Below the pieces are notes generated by a model. It was not told where the DNA came from, did not search any database, and saw nothing but the letters and a program-made list of their open reading frames with translations. Shown here one piece after another: positions 16,474 to 25,260 of a stretch of 33,582 nucleotides of DNA. The stretch spans positions 1 to 33,582 of the forward strand of contig CAYYWZ010000048.1 in assembly GCA_964475415.1 (NCBI GenBank), read 5' to 3'. Numbering within the stretch: the first letter of the stretch is position 1; each line of letters starts with the position of its first letter. The position numbers were made by a program, and so were the translations under genes. Origin of the DNA: CALCMJ01 sp964475415 (GTDB lineage Bacteria > Bacteroidota > Bacteroidia > Chitinophagales > Saprospiraceae).

Positions 16474-19065
16474 TTACTTTTTATCAGTTTTCTTTTTAGC
16501 CGCAGGCTTTTTCTTCGGAGCGGCTTTTTTCTTAGCAGCCTTTTTCTTTGGTGCTTTTTCTTTTAACTCTCCCGCTTCTATTAACCATTTTTTTGCTTGC
16601 TCCAGATCTATCTCCAGTAACTGTTCCTTAGTCCACTTTTCTCCATCTTCTCTTTTAGGGAGTTTAACAGATTTCTTTTTATATCTTATAAATGGACCCC
16701 ATCTTCCGTTTTCAAATGATATTTTTTCCGATAACCATTGCTTAATATATCTATTAGCTTCTTTTTCTTTCTTGGCTGCGATAAGCTCATCCATCTCTTC
16801 CTTAGTCAGATTTTCTGAATCATATCTTTTAGGAATGTTGATAAACAAGTCGTTCCACTTCAGGTAAGGACCGAATCTACCTTTCCCTTTAGTCACTGGA
16901 AGATCGTCGAAAGTTGTTACAGGTGCATCTTCTTTTAGCTTTTGCTCTATAAGTTCTACTGCTCTATCATAACTTAACTCTAGTGGATCCTCATCTCTAG
17001 GTATAGAGACAAATTTCTCTAGATATTTTACATAAGGACCAAACCTACCTGCGTTAATGACAACTTCGTTTTCTTTGTACATCCCTAAGCTGATTGGCAG
17101 CTTAAACAATTCCATCGCGTCTTCATAGTTGATCGTCTCTATAGACTGACCTACTTTGAGATTAGCAAATCTTGGCTTACTTTCCTCTCCTACTTCTTCT
17201 CTAGTTCCTATCTGTATAACCGGACCGTATCTTGTCATTTGAGCTAGGACAGTATGTCCAGATTCTGGATCTTTACCAAGCTCTCTAGTTCCTTTCGCTC
17301 TAGCAGCGTTTTCTATAGTATCCTCTACTTTAGTATGGAAGGGATTATAGAAATCACCTAACATCTCTTTCCAATTCTCACTTCCTGAAGCTATATTATC
17401 CAGTTTTCCCTCTATCTCTGCTGTAAATTTGTAATCCATTACTTCTGAGAAGTTCTGGCTCAAAAAATCACTTACTACCATACCTAAGTCGCTAGGATAC
17501 ATTCTATTAGAAGTAGCTCCTGTAGTTTCCGTCTCTACTTTCTCTGTAAGTTGATTATCCTTTAGCGTAAGAACTTGATATTTTCTTTCTACACCTTCTC
17601 TGCTCTCCTTAGTTATATAACCCCTATTCTTGTCCATAATCTTTGTTATGGTAGGAGCATAGGTAGATGGTCTTCCGATACCTAACTCCTCTAATTTTTT
17701 CACAAGACTTGCTTCTGTAAATCTTGCTGGCGGTCTAGTAAAACGTTCTATCGCTGTAATATTATCAAGTCCTAGAACCTGTCCTACTTTTAGAGGAGGA
17801 AGTATTCCTTTCGCTTCTTCTATATCATCTTCATCCTTAGATACCATGTATACCTTTAGGAAACCATCGAACTTTAGCACCTCACCTTCTGCTTTTAGGG
17901 TTGCTCCAGGTATACTAGATATACCTATATGTACACTGGTTTTTTCTAGCTGAGCATCCGCCATCTGAGAAGCTATCGTACGTTTCCATATGAGCTGGTA
18001 GAGCTTCGCCATGTCTGTAGTCTCATCTAGCGCGCTTAGTTCCATGTTAGTAGGTCTAATGGCCTCGTGCGCCTCTTGTGCGTTAGCACTTTTGGATTTA
18101 AACTTCCTAAGTTGCACATAGTTTTCTCCATACTTAGAAGAAATCTCGTCAGCGATTTTTCCTACAGCTTGCTCACTAAGACTTGTAGAATCCGTTCTCA
18201 TATAGGTAATATGTCCTTGCTCATATAGTTTCTGAGCTGCTGACATTGTTCTATTTACAGCAAAGTATAATTTCCTACTTGCATCTTGTTGTAAAGTAGA
18301 TGTTGTAAATGGTGGAGAAGGTTTTCTCTTTGTAGGCTTTACTTTTATATCTTCTATTTTGTAAATGGCATTTTTACATTTTTCTAGAAAAGCTTTTGCA
18401 TCCGTATGTTGTTCAAATTTTTCAGACAGTTCAGCCTTAAGTTCTACCATTTTACCTGCATTGTTTTCTACATGAAAAATCGCATTTACTCTGAAAAATG
18501 GTGTTGTCTCAAAGGCGTTAATTTCCCGCTCTCTATCTACCAAGAGTTTTACTGCTACAGATTGTACTCTACCTGCAGATAATCCAGTCTTTACTTTTCT
18601 CCATAAGGTTTCTGAGAGTTCAAATCCTACTAACCTATCTAATATTCTTCTAGCTTGTTGCGCATCTACAAGATGTAAATCTACACTCCGCGGATTATCT
18701 ATAGCCTTAGTAATGGCAGACTTTGTTATTTCTCTAAATACTATACGTTTAGTTTCTTTTTCGTCAAGGCCGAGAACTTTACAAAGATGCCATGAAATAG
18801 CTTCTCCTTCTCGGTCTTCATCCGTTGCTAACCAAACTTCCTTGACCTTTTTCTTTGCCGCCTTGAGTTCTTTTACAACCTTAGTTTTCTCTGGAGAAAC
18901 AACGTAGGAGGGCTCAAACTTATTAGCTATATCTACACCTTTTTTCCCTTTGTCCAGGTCTCTTATATGACCATAACTAGATTTCACAATGAAGTCATCG
19001 CCTAGATATTTATTTATTGTTTTTGCCTTAGCGGGGGACTCAACAATCAGAAGCTTAGTTGCCAT
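16474..19065 (-). CDS. topA: DNA topoisomerase I (type IA)
   Basis: This 863-residue enzyme relaxes negative supercoils. The TOPRIM domain comes first (LLIVESPAKAKTI with E9, and TDEDREGE at 81-88), then the strand-passage core with the catalytic tyrosine Y288 in HITYMRTDS followed by R290. The C-terminal part has no zinc-finger cysteines. Instead it has several topoisomerase C-terminal repeats (GRFGPYVKY, GRFGPYLKW, GRWGPFIRY) and ends in a lysine/alanine/proline-rich histone-like tail of about 30 residues, which probably helps bind DNA. This arrangement is common in Bacteroidota. It is convergent with lpxB and apparently transcribed alone. Confidence 0.97.
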   Translation of the reverse strand: MATKLLIVESPAKAKTINKYLGDDFIVKSSYGHIRDLDKGKKGVDIANKFEPSYVVSPEKTKVVKELKAAKKKVKEVWLATDEDREGEAISWHLCKVLGLDEKETKRIVFREITKSAITKAIDNPRSVDLHLVDAQQARRILDRLVGFELSETLWRKVKTGLSAGRVQSVAVKLLVDREREINAFETTPFFRVNAIFHVENNAGKMVELKAELSEKFEQHTDAKAFLEKCKNAIYKIEDIKVKPTKRKPSPPFTTSTLQQDASRKLYFAVNRTMSAAQKLYEQGHITYMRTDSTSLSEQAVGKIADEISSKYGENYVQLRKFKSKSANAQEAHEAIRPTNMELSALDETTDMAKLYQLIWKRTIASQMADAQLEKTSVHIGISSIPGATLKAEGEVLKFDGFLKVYMVSKDEDDIEEAKGILPPLKVGQVLGLDNITAIERFTRPPARFTEASLVKKLEELGIGRPSTYAPTITKIMDKNRGYITKESREGVERKYQVLTLKDNQLTEKVETETTGATSNRMYPSDLGMVVSDFLSQNFSEVMDYKFTAEIEGKLDNIASGSENWKEMLGDFYNPFHTKVEDTIENAARAKGTRELGKDPESGHTVLAQMTRYGPVIQIGTREEVGEESKPRFANLKVGQSIETINYEDAMELFKLPISLGMYKENEVVINAGRFGPYVKYLEKFVSIPRDEDPLELSYDRAVELIEQKLKEDAPVTTFDDLPVTKGKGRFGPYLKWNDLFINIPKRYDSENLTKEEMDELIAAKKEKEANRYIKQWLSEKISFENGRWGPFIRYKKKSVKLPKREDGEKWTKEQLLEIDLEQAKKWLIEAGELKEKAPKKKAAKKKAAPKKKPAAKKKTDKK

Positions 19066-19248
19066 TAAACTGAATTTAAAAATTAAATTTCACGGTACAT
19101 TCTAACAATAATTACATCTCAATATAGAACTATAATGAATGTAAAAATCATGATGTCCATGGGATTCTAGAAGGACAAATGTATAAATATGTTTTGAATT
19201 TATACTAGAGTTCTTAAATATGGAAAGTAAAACGACAGAAAATATGTT

Positions 19249-19773
19249 CTAATTCTTCTTCTCTATTTTCTTAACAGAAATGGTTTCTCGGGTACCATTT
19301 TGGCGCTCTTCCTCTTGTTTTCTTTTTTTAGCATCGACATATTTTTGTGCCCTTTCTTCTATGTCAAGGTCTTGACCATTTAGATGTTTATGAAAGCTAA
19401 CAATAAGAAACTGAGCCATATCATCTGGATTAGTTACGCCCATTTTCACTAGCTTATGAGACAAACGAGAACCTTCATCAAAATTCCAGTTTACGATCAT
19501 CCACCTACCAATACCGAAATGTAACTTAGGAGCTACTTCTTCCACTGGAGCGTTCTTAAATTTTTCCAAAGCATCAACTTGAGTTTTTTTCTCCAGCTGT
19601 ACCATAGCATCCTTAATATCCGAAGGAATATATACGCCATTTAATCTTGTCTTCCTTATATTCTTTCTATACTGCTGAGCAAACTCTTTCTCTGTGGTAG
19701 GAAAATCTTGCCCATGCAAAGAAAGACAGGAGATAGAAAATAGTAGGATCAAAAAATAATTAAGCCTTGACAT
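19249..19773 (-). CDS. Exported DUF6794-like protein
   Basis: This 174-residue protein has a signal peptide (hydrophobic 5-20, likely cut after LHGQ). The mature part contains GVYIPSDIKDAMVQLEK and LHFGIGRWMIVNWNF, which resemble the DUF6794 pattern (a short helix then an aromatic LHFGxGxWixNxW motif). A charged C-terminal stretch rich in K, E and R (about 140-174) follows and is probably helical. The function of this family is not known to me. It lies 183 bp upstream of topA on the same strand, too far to infer co-transcription, and I see no terminator between them. Confidence 0.6.
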   Translation of the reverse strand: MSRLNYFLILLFSISCLSLHGQDFPTTEKEFAQQYRKNIRKTRLNGVYIPSDIKDAMVQLEKKTQVDALEKFKNAPVEEVAPKLHFGIGRWMIVNWNFDEGSRLSHKLVKMGVTNPDDMAQFLIVSFHKHLNGQDLDIEERAQKYVDAKKRKQEEERQNGTRETISVKKIEKKN

Positions 19774-19879
19774 GGTATTTATTTTATTTCGTTTAATTCC
19801 AACTACAAAAGTGGTACAATAATTTAAAAAGGAAGTAGTTTTAACAGTTCTTTATCTATAACAAAGACATCTATCCAGT

Positions 19880-20158
19880 ATGACAGGAATAAAAACACAT
19901 GAAATTTTACTCATAGAAAGTATATTTTTTTCTATAATCTGGTTAGTTGATGAATACATAGCTTTTCTACTCTCTATAGTTCTTTCAGTCATTATCTTTT
20001 GTATCCTGATCATAAGTATCATCGCTGAGATGGTAGAAAAATCTAAAGTTCCTCGAAGTTTTTTCGTGAAAATGTTTTTAAGCCTTATTCCACCTATAGT
20101 TATGCTTATCTTATATTTCACAGCCTCTGATGGGAATATGGAATGGTTAGAAAAGTAA
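19880..20158 (+). CDS. Small membrane protein
   Basis: This 92-residue protein has three hydrophobic segments (about 9-25, 28-50 and 63-82) and a charged loop EMVEKSKVPRS between the second and third. The WLVDEY motif at about 21-26 sits between membrane segments. I prefer this frame to the opposite-strand open frame over the same DNA because it has the amphipathic pattern of a real small membrane protein, similar to short proteins I associate with Saprospiraceae. Function is unknown. Confidence 0.5.
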   Translation: MTGIKTHEILLIESIFFSIIWLVDEYIAFLLSIVLSVIIFCILIISIIAEMVEKSKVPRSFFVKMFLSLIPPIVMLILYFTASDGNMEWLEK

Positions 20159-20414
20159 AAAAAGCCTACATAAAAAAAATCCAAAATAGTTGCAAACTAA
20201 TTGTTTTACTACAAAATAGCTATCAACTTTAATTTATAAATATTGGTCATTCAAATGCATCTTTCTAAAAAGAAGTTAAAAATTGTCAATAGAAATGACA
20301 TAAACAATTATTAATAGCTCGAAACCCCTGATTTTACTATACGTTTTCTATATTTAGGCAACATATAAAATAGTTGTGAGGTCTTCTATATAGTTCTAAA
20401 AAAGTCCATTAAAG

Positions 20415-23400
20415 ATGAATAATAAAAAAACCGCCTTCTCTACAATAATTTATCTGTGTATTTTCCTTTTACCTTTAACGTCTTACAGTCAAAAAAATGA
20501 AACCATAAGATGTAGTTCTGATATAAAAATGCAACAACTATATGACCAGAATCCTGGAATGCAAGAACGTATGGAAGCAGATAGAAAAGCTAGAGTTAAG
20601 CAATTTCTAAATAAGAAGAAATCTGAACAGTTAGTAGCTATAGGGACTATACCCGTACATGTAATAATCTGTCATCCTCCTGGCCAATCAGAAGGATCTG
20701 GTTCTAACTTATCTATGGATCATATCTTATCTCAAATAGAAGTACTCAATGAAGATTTCACGGCAACTAATAGTGATTATGGGAATACACCAGGTGTATT
20801 CGATGTAGGAAATCCAGATATAGAATTTTGCCTTGCTAGTCAAGATCCAGACGGTAATGCCACGGATGGTGTAACTAGATATCCGACTAACCAAAACTTA
20901 GGCAACAACGAAAATGCTATAAAACAAGAAACGTCTTGGGATCCAGATTCTTACTTAAATATATGGGTATCTCCTAATATAGGTGGATTACTTGGCTGGG
21001 CTTATTTCCCTGGAGTATCTCCTCAATACCTAGATGGACTCGTTATCACAACCTCCGCTTTTGGGGGTGCAGGCTATGCAACAAGCAATAATTATGGTTT
21101 AGGAAGAACAGCTACACATGAGCTAGGTCACTATTTCGAACTTGCCCATACTTTTGCAGGAAGTTGCGGTAGTTCTGATGGATTCCCAGATACGCCTCCT
21201 CAGCAAGCACCCAATTATGGATGTCCTAATCATCCATCAACTAGTTGCGGTAATAGTGGAGATTTCTTTATGAATTATATGGATTATGTCAATGATGATT
21301 GCATGGTAACGTTCTCAGATGATCAGTCTAACCATATGCAAGGTATATTGACAGGAGTAAGATCAAGTCTCTTAAGTTCCTCTGGATGTGATGGAGGATC
21401 TATTCCTGATCCTTTAGAATTATTCCTTTTGGAATCTAGCGATCCTGATTGTTATGATGGAGAGAATGGAGAAATATTTGTGGAGGCTATCGGTGGTGAT
21501 GATAATTACACCTACTTTATAGATGGAACAAATAGTAATTTTTTCGGAGAGTTTGAAAATCTAGAACCAGGGAACTATACTATTTCTGTAGAAGATGGAA
21601 TCGGAGGCTATGCCGAAGTAAATGTAGATATATTTAATCCTAATGAACTCCTATTTTCTTTTACAGAAACTTCCGATGTTACTTGCAATGGGTATAATGA
21701 TGGAAGCATTACAACAGAGGTTCAGGGAGGAACAGGCTTTGTGTATTTCTCACTTAATGGAAATACCTATAATAATAGTTATCTAATATTAGATGATCTA
21801 GAACCCAACACTTATGAGCTATTTGCCATAGACGAAAACAACTGTACAATTTCTACCGTATTTACTATAGAAGAACCTGAAGAAATAGGCCTGTATGTAG
21901 AAACAATAGTAGATGAGTTAGATTGTTTTTCTGATAATATAGGTATGGTGGCACTTGCTGTGACAGACAATTCTGGAGGATCTTACACTTACTCAAGTGA
22001 TGGAATTTCCTTTACAGAAAACAATATATTTTCTGAATTAGAACCTGGCGAATACAACTTCACGGTAATGGATGATAATGAATGTACTGAAACCATTACA
22101 GTAGCGATAACAGGACCGGAAGAACTTACATTAGAAATATCAGAACTAGCAGACATTACATGTAATGGTTCAAATAATGGTTCTCTTAATCTGATAGCTG
22201 ATGGAGGAACAAATGATTACACTTACTACTTAGATGATCTAACTAATCCTATCAGTCCTGAACTAAGTGATCTTGGGCCAGGCACTTATACCTTTATCGT
22301 TCAAGATGATAACGATTGTACTACAACAACAGAAATTATGCTCACAGAGCCTGAACCTATTATGGTTTCAGTAGATAATATAGTTGAAGTAGAATGCTTC
22401 GGTGAAGAGACAGGCGAGGCAAGTGTGACAGGATCAGGTGGTATAGGTGACCTTAGCTATACGATAGACATGACTAGTAATATAACAGGATCATTCTCAG
22501 GTCTTACATCAGGAAGTTATACGGTTATAGTAAGTGACGATAATGAATGTACGGAAGAAGTAGTTTTCGAAATAGGACAAACCAGTAATCTAGATATCGT
22601 GGTATCTAATATAAACCATGTGCGTTGCGCAGATGAGGCTGATGGATCGTTCTCCATAGAAGGAGCTGGTGGCACAGGCAATTACACTTACTCTTCTGAT
22701 GGTATCTCTTTCGATGATGTATCGAATTTTGAAAACTTAGCTGGAGGAAACTATGATGTGTTTGTAAAAGACGATAATGATTGTATCACGATTGCAACAG
22801 TTGAGATAGTAGAACCGGAAGCTCTAGCGATAACGCCACTTATTGTAAGTGAAATAGATTGTTATGATTCTACTGATGGAATTATCAATTTAAATGTAGA
22901 AGGAGGAACGGGATCTTACACCTACAGCAACCAGTTTACGACCCAAGAAAATTCTGTATTTGAAAATCTAGGAGAAGAAGATTATATATTTACAGTAACA
23001 GATGAATTGGGTTGTAGCGCTATGATAGAAATCAGCCTAGAACAACCTGAGGAAATTATAACTTCTATCACAAATCAAGAAAATAATTCCTGCGAAGGAT
23101 CATCAGTAGGATATATTGACTTAGATGCATCTGGTGGGTCTGGCACAATTACTTACGCACTTGGGAATATAGAGAACCAAACGGGAATTTTCGAAAATCT
23201 TCCTAGCGGTAGCTATGAAATCACAATGACGGATGAAAATGATTGTACTAGCTCTATAGCCTTAGAAATAAAGAACGATGTCAATATCACAACTCAGGTA
23301 ATAGAGAGTATACCTCCTACGTGTAATGGCGATTCTGATGGAAGTGTTGCCGTTAGTGCAGATGGCGGTTCAGGAAATTATACTTACACGCTGGGCACTG

Positions 23401-24713
23401 AAAGTAATCAGACAGGTGTATTCAGCAACCTACCATCAGGTAGTTATGATATAATTGTAAACGACCCTACTGGATGTACAGCTGAGCTTAGTGCTGAAGT
23501 ATCAGAGGCCGTAATAATAGATCTTGAAGATATTTTTGTAACCGATGTAAGTTGTAACGGTACAGCTACAGGAAGTATAGTCATAGACGCAACCGGTGGT
23601 TCAGGCATGATAAACTTTACTCTATCGGGAACGACAAATACAACAGGTATTTTTGAAAATCTGGTAGCTACAAGCTATGAACTAGAAATAGTTGACGATA
23701 ATAATTGTGGAGCATCGACCACCATTACGATAGAAGAGCCAGAAGAAATAAGCATAAATATTACTGCCCCTTCTGCCATTTCATGTTTTGGGGATTCTGA
23801 TGGAAGTTTACAAATTTCTGCGGATGGCGGAACAGGTGATTATAGTTTTAATATAGATGGAGAAAACAATACGAATGGATCATATGATAACTTGAATGCA
23901 GGAACTTATGACATTTTAGTTACTGACGATAATAACTGTCAGCAAATGATCTCCACTATTATCACAGAACCAGAGGAAATGACTGTAGAAATAGATGAGC
24001 AAGAAAATGTAAGCTGTTTCGGCGAAGCTAATGGGTCTATCAAACTTATTACGACTGGAGGAACACCAGGCTACAGTTATGAACTAGCAGGACAGTCAAC
24101 ACCTGCTCCAGCATTTATTAATCTTGCTGCTCAGGAATATACTACAATCATACGTGATGCTAATGATTGTACAACTAGCTTTGATTTTGAAATAACAGAA
24201 CCTGAATCACTCACAGTTACAACAGCACTTACTCATGAGACTGGCAACGCTGATGGAATTATAGACATCGTCGTAAGCGGTGGAACCGAGCCATATGAAA
24301 TAAGTTCAGATGCTGGTCCTATAGGAGCTGACAATGCCATAAATAATCTATCTGAAGGAAATTATAGTATAGAAGCTATTGATGCAAACGGATGTGTAGT
24401 AGTCCATCGTGTAGAAATTGTACTAAAAAATGTATACGACGGTATTCCGGATGGCACCATTCTAAATGAAAGTTTATATCCAGTGCCTGCTCTAACTGAT
24501 TTGACTTTTGATTTCGAGACACCGGATGATCACATTATGGTCTATACCTTTTATGATGATACTGGTCGATTGATAGGAACTATAGAAAATTTTGCTACTG
24601 CAGGATTCAATACTATAACTTTTGATGTAAGTCATCTTACAGCATCGACTTACTTGCTGAGAGCGGTATCAAGTAGAGATAGAAAAGAATTGCCGTTTAT
24701 TGTAGTAAAGTAA
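20415..24713 (+). CDS. Secreted M43-type metalloprotease with SprB-like repeats and T9SS sorting domain
   Basis: This 1432-residue protein has a signal peptide (about 6-25, cut near YSQ). A zinc metallopeptidase domain of the M43 (cytophagalysin/pappalysin) type spans about 75-325. HELGHYFELAH at 235-245 supplies H235, E236, H239 and H245, and MNYMDY at 286-291 is the Met-turn. The usual glycine of HExxHxxGxxH is glutamate (E242). About 13 SprB-like repeats of 75-85 residues follow (about 335-1340), each opening with a (D/V)xCxGxxxG-type motif and containing GGxGxYxY, NLxxGxYxxxVxDxNxC. The last about 80 residues, starting LYPVPALTDL, form a T9SS C-terminal sorting domain, so it should pass the outer membrane and be released or anchored at the surface. 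It stands alone, with REP-like DNA after it. Confidence 0.9.
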   Translation: MNNKKTAFSTIIYLCIFLLPLTSYSQKNETIRCSSDIKMQQLYDQNPGMQERMEADRKARVKQFLNKKKSEQLVAIGTIPVHVIICHPPGQSEGSGSNLSMDHILSQIEVLNEDFTATNSDYGNTPGVFDVGNPDIEFCLASQDPDGNATDGVTRYPTNQNLGNNENAIKQETSWDPDSYLNIWVSPNIGGLLGWAYFPGVSPQYLDGLVITTSAFGGAGYATSNNYGLGRTATHELGHYFELAHTFAGSCGSSDGFPDTPPQQAPNYGCPNHPSTSCGNSGDFFMNYMDYVNDDCMVTFSDDQSNHMQGILTGVRSSLLSSSGCDGGSIPDPLELFLLESSDPDCYDGENGEIFVEAIGGDDNYTYFIDGTNSNFFGEFENLEPGNYTISVEDGIGGYAEVNVDIFNPNELLFSFTETSDVTCNGYNDGSITTEVQGGTGFVYFSLNGNTYNNSYLILDDLEPNTYELFAIDENNCTISTVFTIEEPEEIGLYVETIVDELDCFSDNIGMVALAVTDNSGGSYTYSSDGISFTENNIFSELEPGEYNFTVMDDNECTETITVAITGPEELTLEISELADITCNGSNNGSLNLIADGGTNDYTYYLDDLTNPISPELSDLGPGTYTFIVQDDNDCTTTTEIMLTEPEPIMVSVDNIVEVECFGEETGEASVTGSGGIGDLSYTIDMTSNITGSFSGLTSGSYTVIVSDDNECTEEVVFEIGQTSNLDIVVSNINHVRCADEADGSFSIEGAGGTGNYTYSSDGISFDDVSNFENLAGGNYDVFVKDDNDCITIATVEIVEPEALAITPLIVSEIDCYDSTDGIINLNVEGGTGSYTYSNQFTTQENSVFENLGEEDYIFTVTDELGCSAMIEISLEQPEEIITSITNQENNSCEGSSVGYIDLDASGGSGTITYALGNIENQTGIFENLPSGSYEITMTDENDCTSSIALEIKNDVNITTQVIESIPPTCNGDSDGSVAVSADGGSGNYTYTLGTESNQTGVFSNLPSGSYDIIVNDPTGCTAELSAEVSEAVIIDLEDIFVTDVSCNGTATGSIVIDATGGSGMINFTLSGTTNTTGIFENLVATSYELEIVDDNNCGASTTITIEEPEEISINITAPSAISCFGDSDGSLQISADGGTGDYSFNIDGENNTNGSYDNLNAGTYDILVTDDNNCQQMISTIITEPEEMTVEIDEQENVSCFGEANGSIKLITTGGTPGYSYELAGQSTPAPAFINLAAQEYTTIIRDANDCTTSFDFEITEPESLTVTTALTHETGNADGIIDIVVSGGTEPYEISSDAGPIGADNAINNLSEGNYSIEAIDANGCVVVHRVEIVLKNVYDGIPDGTILNESLYPVPALTDLTFDFETPDDHIMVYTFYDDTGRLIGTIENFATAGFNTITFDVSHLTASTYLLRAVSSRDRKELPFIVVK
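21430..24430 (+). repeat. About 13 SprB-like protein repeats within the protease gene
   Basis: The repeats start at motifs such as DPDCYDGENG, DVTCNGYNDG, ELDCFSDNIG, DITCNGSNNG, EVECFGEETG, HVRCADEADG, EIDCYDSTDG, NNSCEGSSVG, PPTCNGDSDG, DVSCNGTATG, AISCFGDSDG and NVSCFGEANG, plus one degenerate final copy lacking the cysteine (THETGNADG). The copies are well diverged from each other, so the array is old rather than a fresh expansion. Each carries one cysteine near its start and one near its end, which suggests intra-repeat disulphides. Confidence 0.85.
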
Positions 24714-24744
24714 GCTCGTATAAAATTGTCGCATCTTAAAAAAA

Positions 24745-24765
24745 CATGGTAGCCCTACAGGCTAC
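24745..24765 (-). repeat. REP-like palindrome, inverted copy
   Basis: Core GTAGCCCTACAGGCTAC at 24749-24765. Its reverse complement, with CATG after it, matches the copy at 24931-24950 apart from one G/A change and a 1-nt length difference, and matches the core at 24998-25014. It is the first palindrome after the protease gene. Confidence 0.75.
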
Positions 24766-24797
24766 TAACCTGCTCTATTCTTCTGACCAGTGTGATA

Positions 24798-24825
24798 CAA
24801 TGGGTTGTGATATTTCAGCCCTTCA
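24798..24825. repeat. Degenerate bipartite REP-like element
   Basis: CAATGGGTTGTGA is followed by TATTTCAGCCCTTCAG. The first half resembles the CAATGGGTTA palindromes at 28793-29190. The second half resembles the GCCCT...GGGC palindromes found between Bacteroidota genes. It appears to be a decayed copy of a two-palindrome repeat. Confidence 0.45.
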
Positions 24826-24830
24826 GTCTG

Positions 24831-24851
24831 CTGGCTGCTGGCTGCTGGCTG
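24831..24851. repeat. Heptanucleotide tandem repeat (CTGGCTG)x3
   Basis: Three perfect consecutive copies of CTGGCTG, preceded and followed by partial copies (CTG and CT). It lies between the REP-like elements, in non-coding DNA 118 bp after the protease stop. Confidence 0.9.
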
Positions 24852-24888
24852 CTTAATATACTTTGACCTGAAAGACTAATATGTTTTA

Positions 24889-24950
24889 GACTAGCACAGC
24901 GCACACTAAATATATTCGAGAAGCAAAAGTGTAGCCTGTGGGCTACCATG
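24889..24950 (+). repeat. Bipartite REP-like unit, copy 1
   Basis: The left palindrome (decayed) is around CTAGCACAGCGCACACTAA. The right palindrome is GTAGCCTGTGGGCTAC at 24931-24946, with CATG after it. The left-to-right start distance is 42 nt, the same as in copy 2. The two right palindromes are 67 nt apart. Confidence 0.7.
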
Positions 24951-24955
24951 TTCTC

Positions 24956-25014
24956 AGCCTAGTGCAACGCGCTAGGTATAATCAATACAAAAAAAATGTA
25001 GCCTGTAGGGCTAC
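24956..25014 (+). repeat. Bipartite REP-like unit, copy 2
   Basis: The left palindrome CCTAGTGCAACGCGCTAGG at 24958-24976 has an 8-bp stem with one G-T pair and an AAC loop. The right palindrome GTAGCCTGTAGGGCTAC is at 24998-25014. Between them is an A-run. The layout matches copy 1 with the same 42-nt spacing. Confidence 0.75.
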
Positions 25015-25039
25015 TTTGTCTGCTAATCATTATGCAATC

Positions 25040-25240
25040 GCTATGGTAGAACAAACAAGCAAGTTCAGAATGATATTGCGCCAATGATAGAAGTGGTACT
25101 GCAAGTGTATGTAGACTAGTGAACTAAGGAGATCCGAAGGCTGACCGCATAGGGAAGACTAGGAACGACTATAGATCACAGACTAGAGGCACTTAAGCAG
25201 TAGGAACGGATAGCATGATCCGTAGGAGGCGCCCAAGTTA
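25040..25240. other. Gene-free stretch of unusual composition
   Basis: This segment between the REP-like units and the next gene has no long open frame. It is less AT-rich and more purine-rich than the other intergenic DNA. TAGGAACG occurs twice (in ACTAGGAACGACTA and AGTAGGAACGGATA), and a perfect 5-bp hairpin CGGAT / ATCCG lies at 25207-25222. I recognise no known RNA family (not RNase P, tmRNA or SRP RNA). It may be a structured RNA, a decayed repeat or a remnant of a lost gene. Confidence 0.35.
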
Positions 25241-25260
25241 TAATAGAACTAATACGCTAT

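Noticed and set aside
19852..20184. Minus-strand open frame opposite the small membrane protein
   Set aside because: The plus-strand frame has a clear three-segment membrane pattern and charged loops; the minus-strand translation is low-complexity and Ile/Met-rich without such order.
24745..25014. Repeats after the protease gene as a CRISPR array
   Set aside because: Repeats are few, imperfect, palindromic and in both orientations, without regular spacers, and there are no cas genes.
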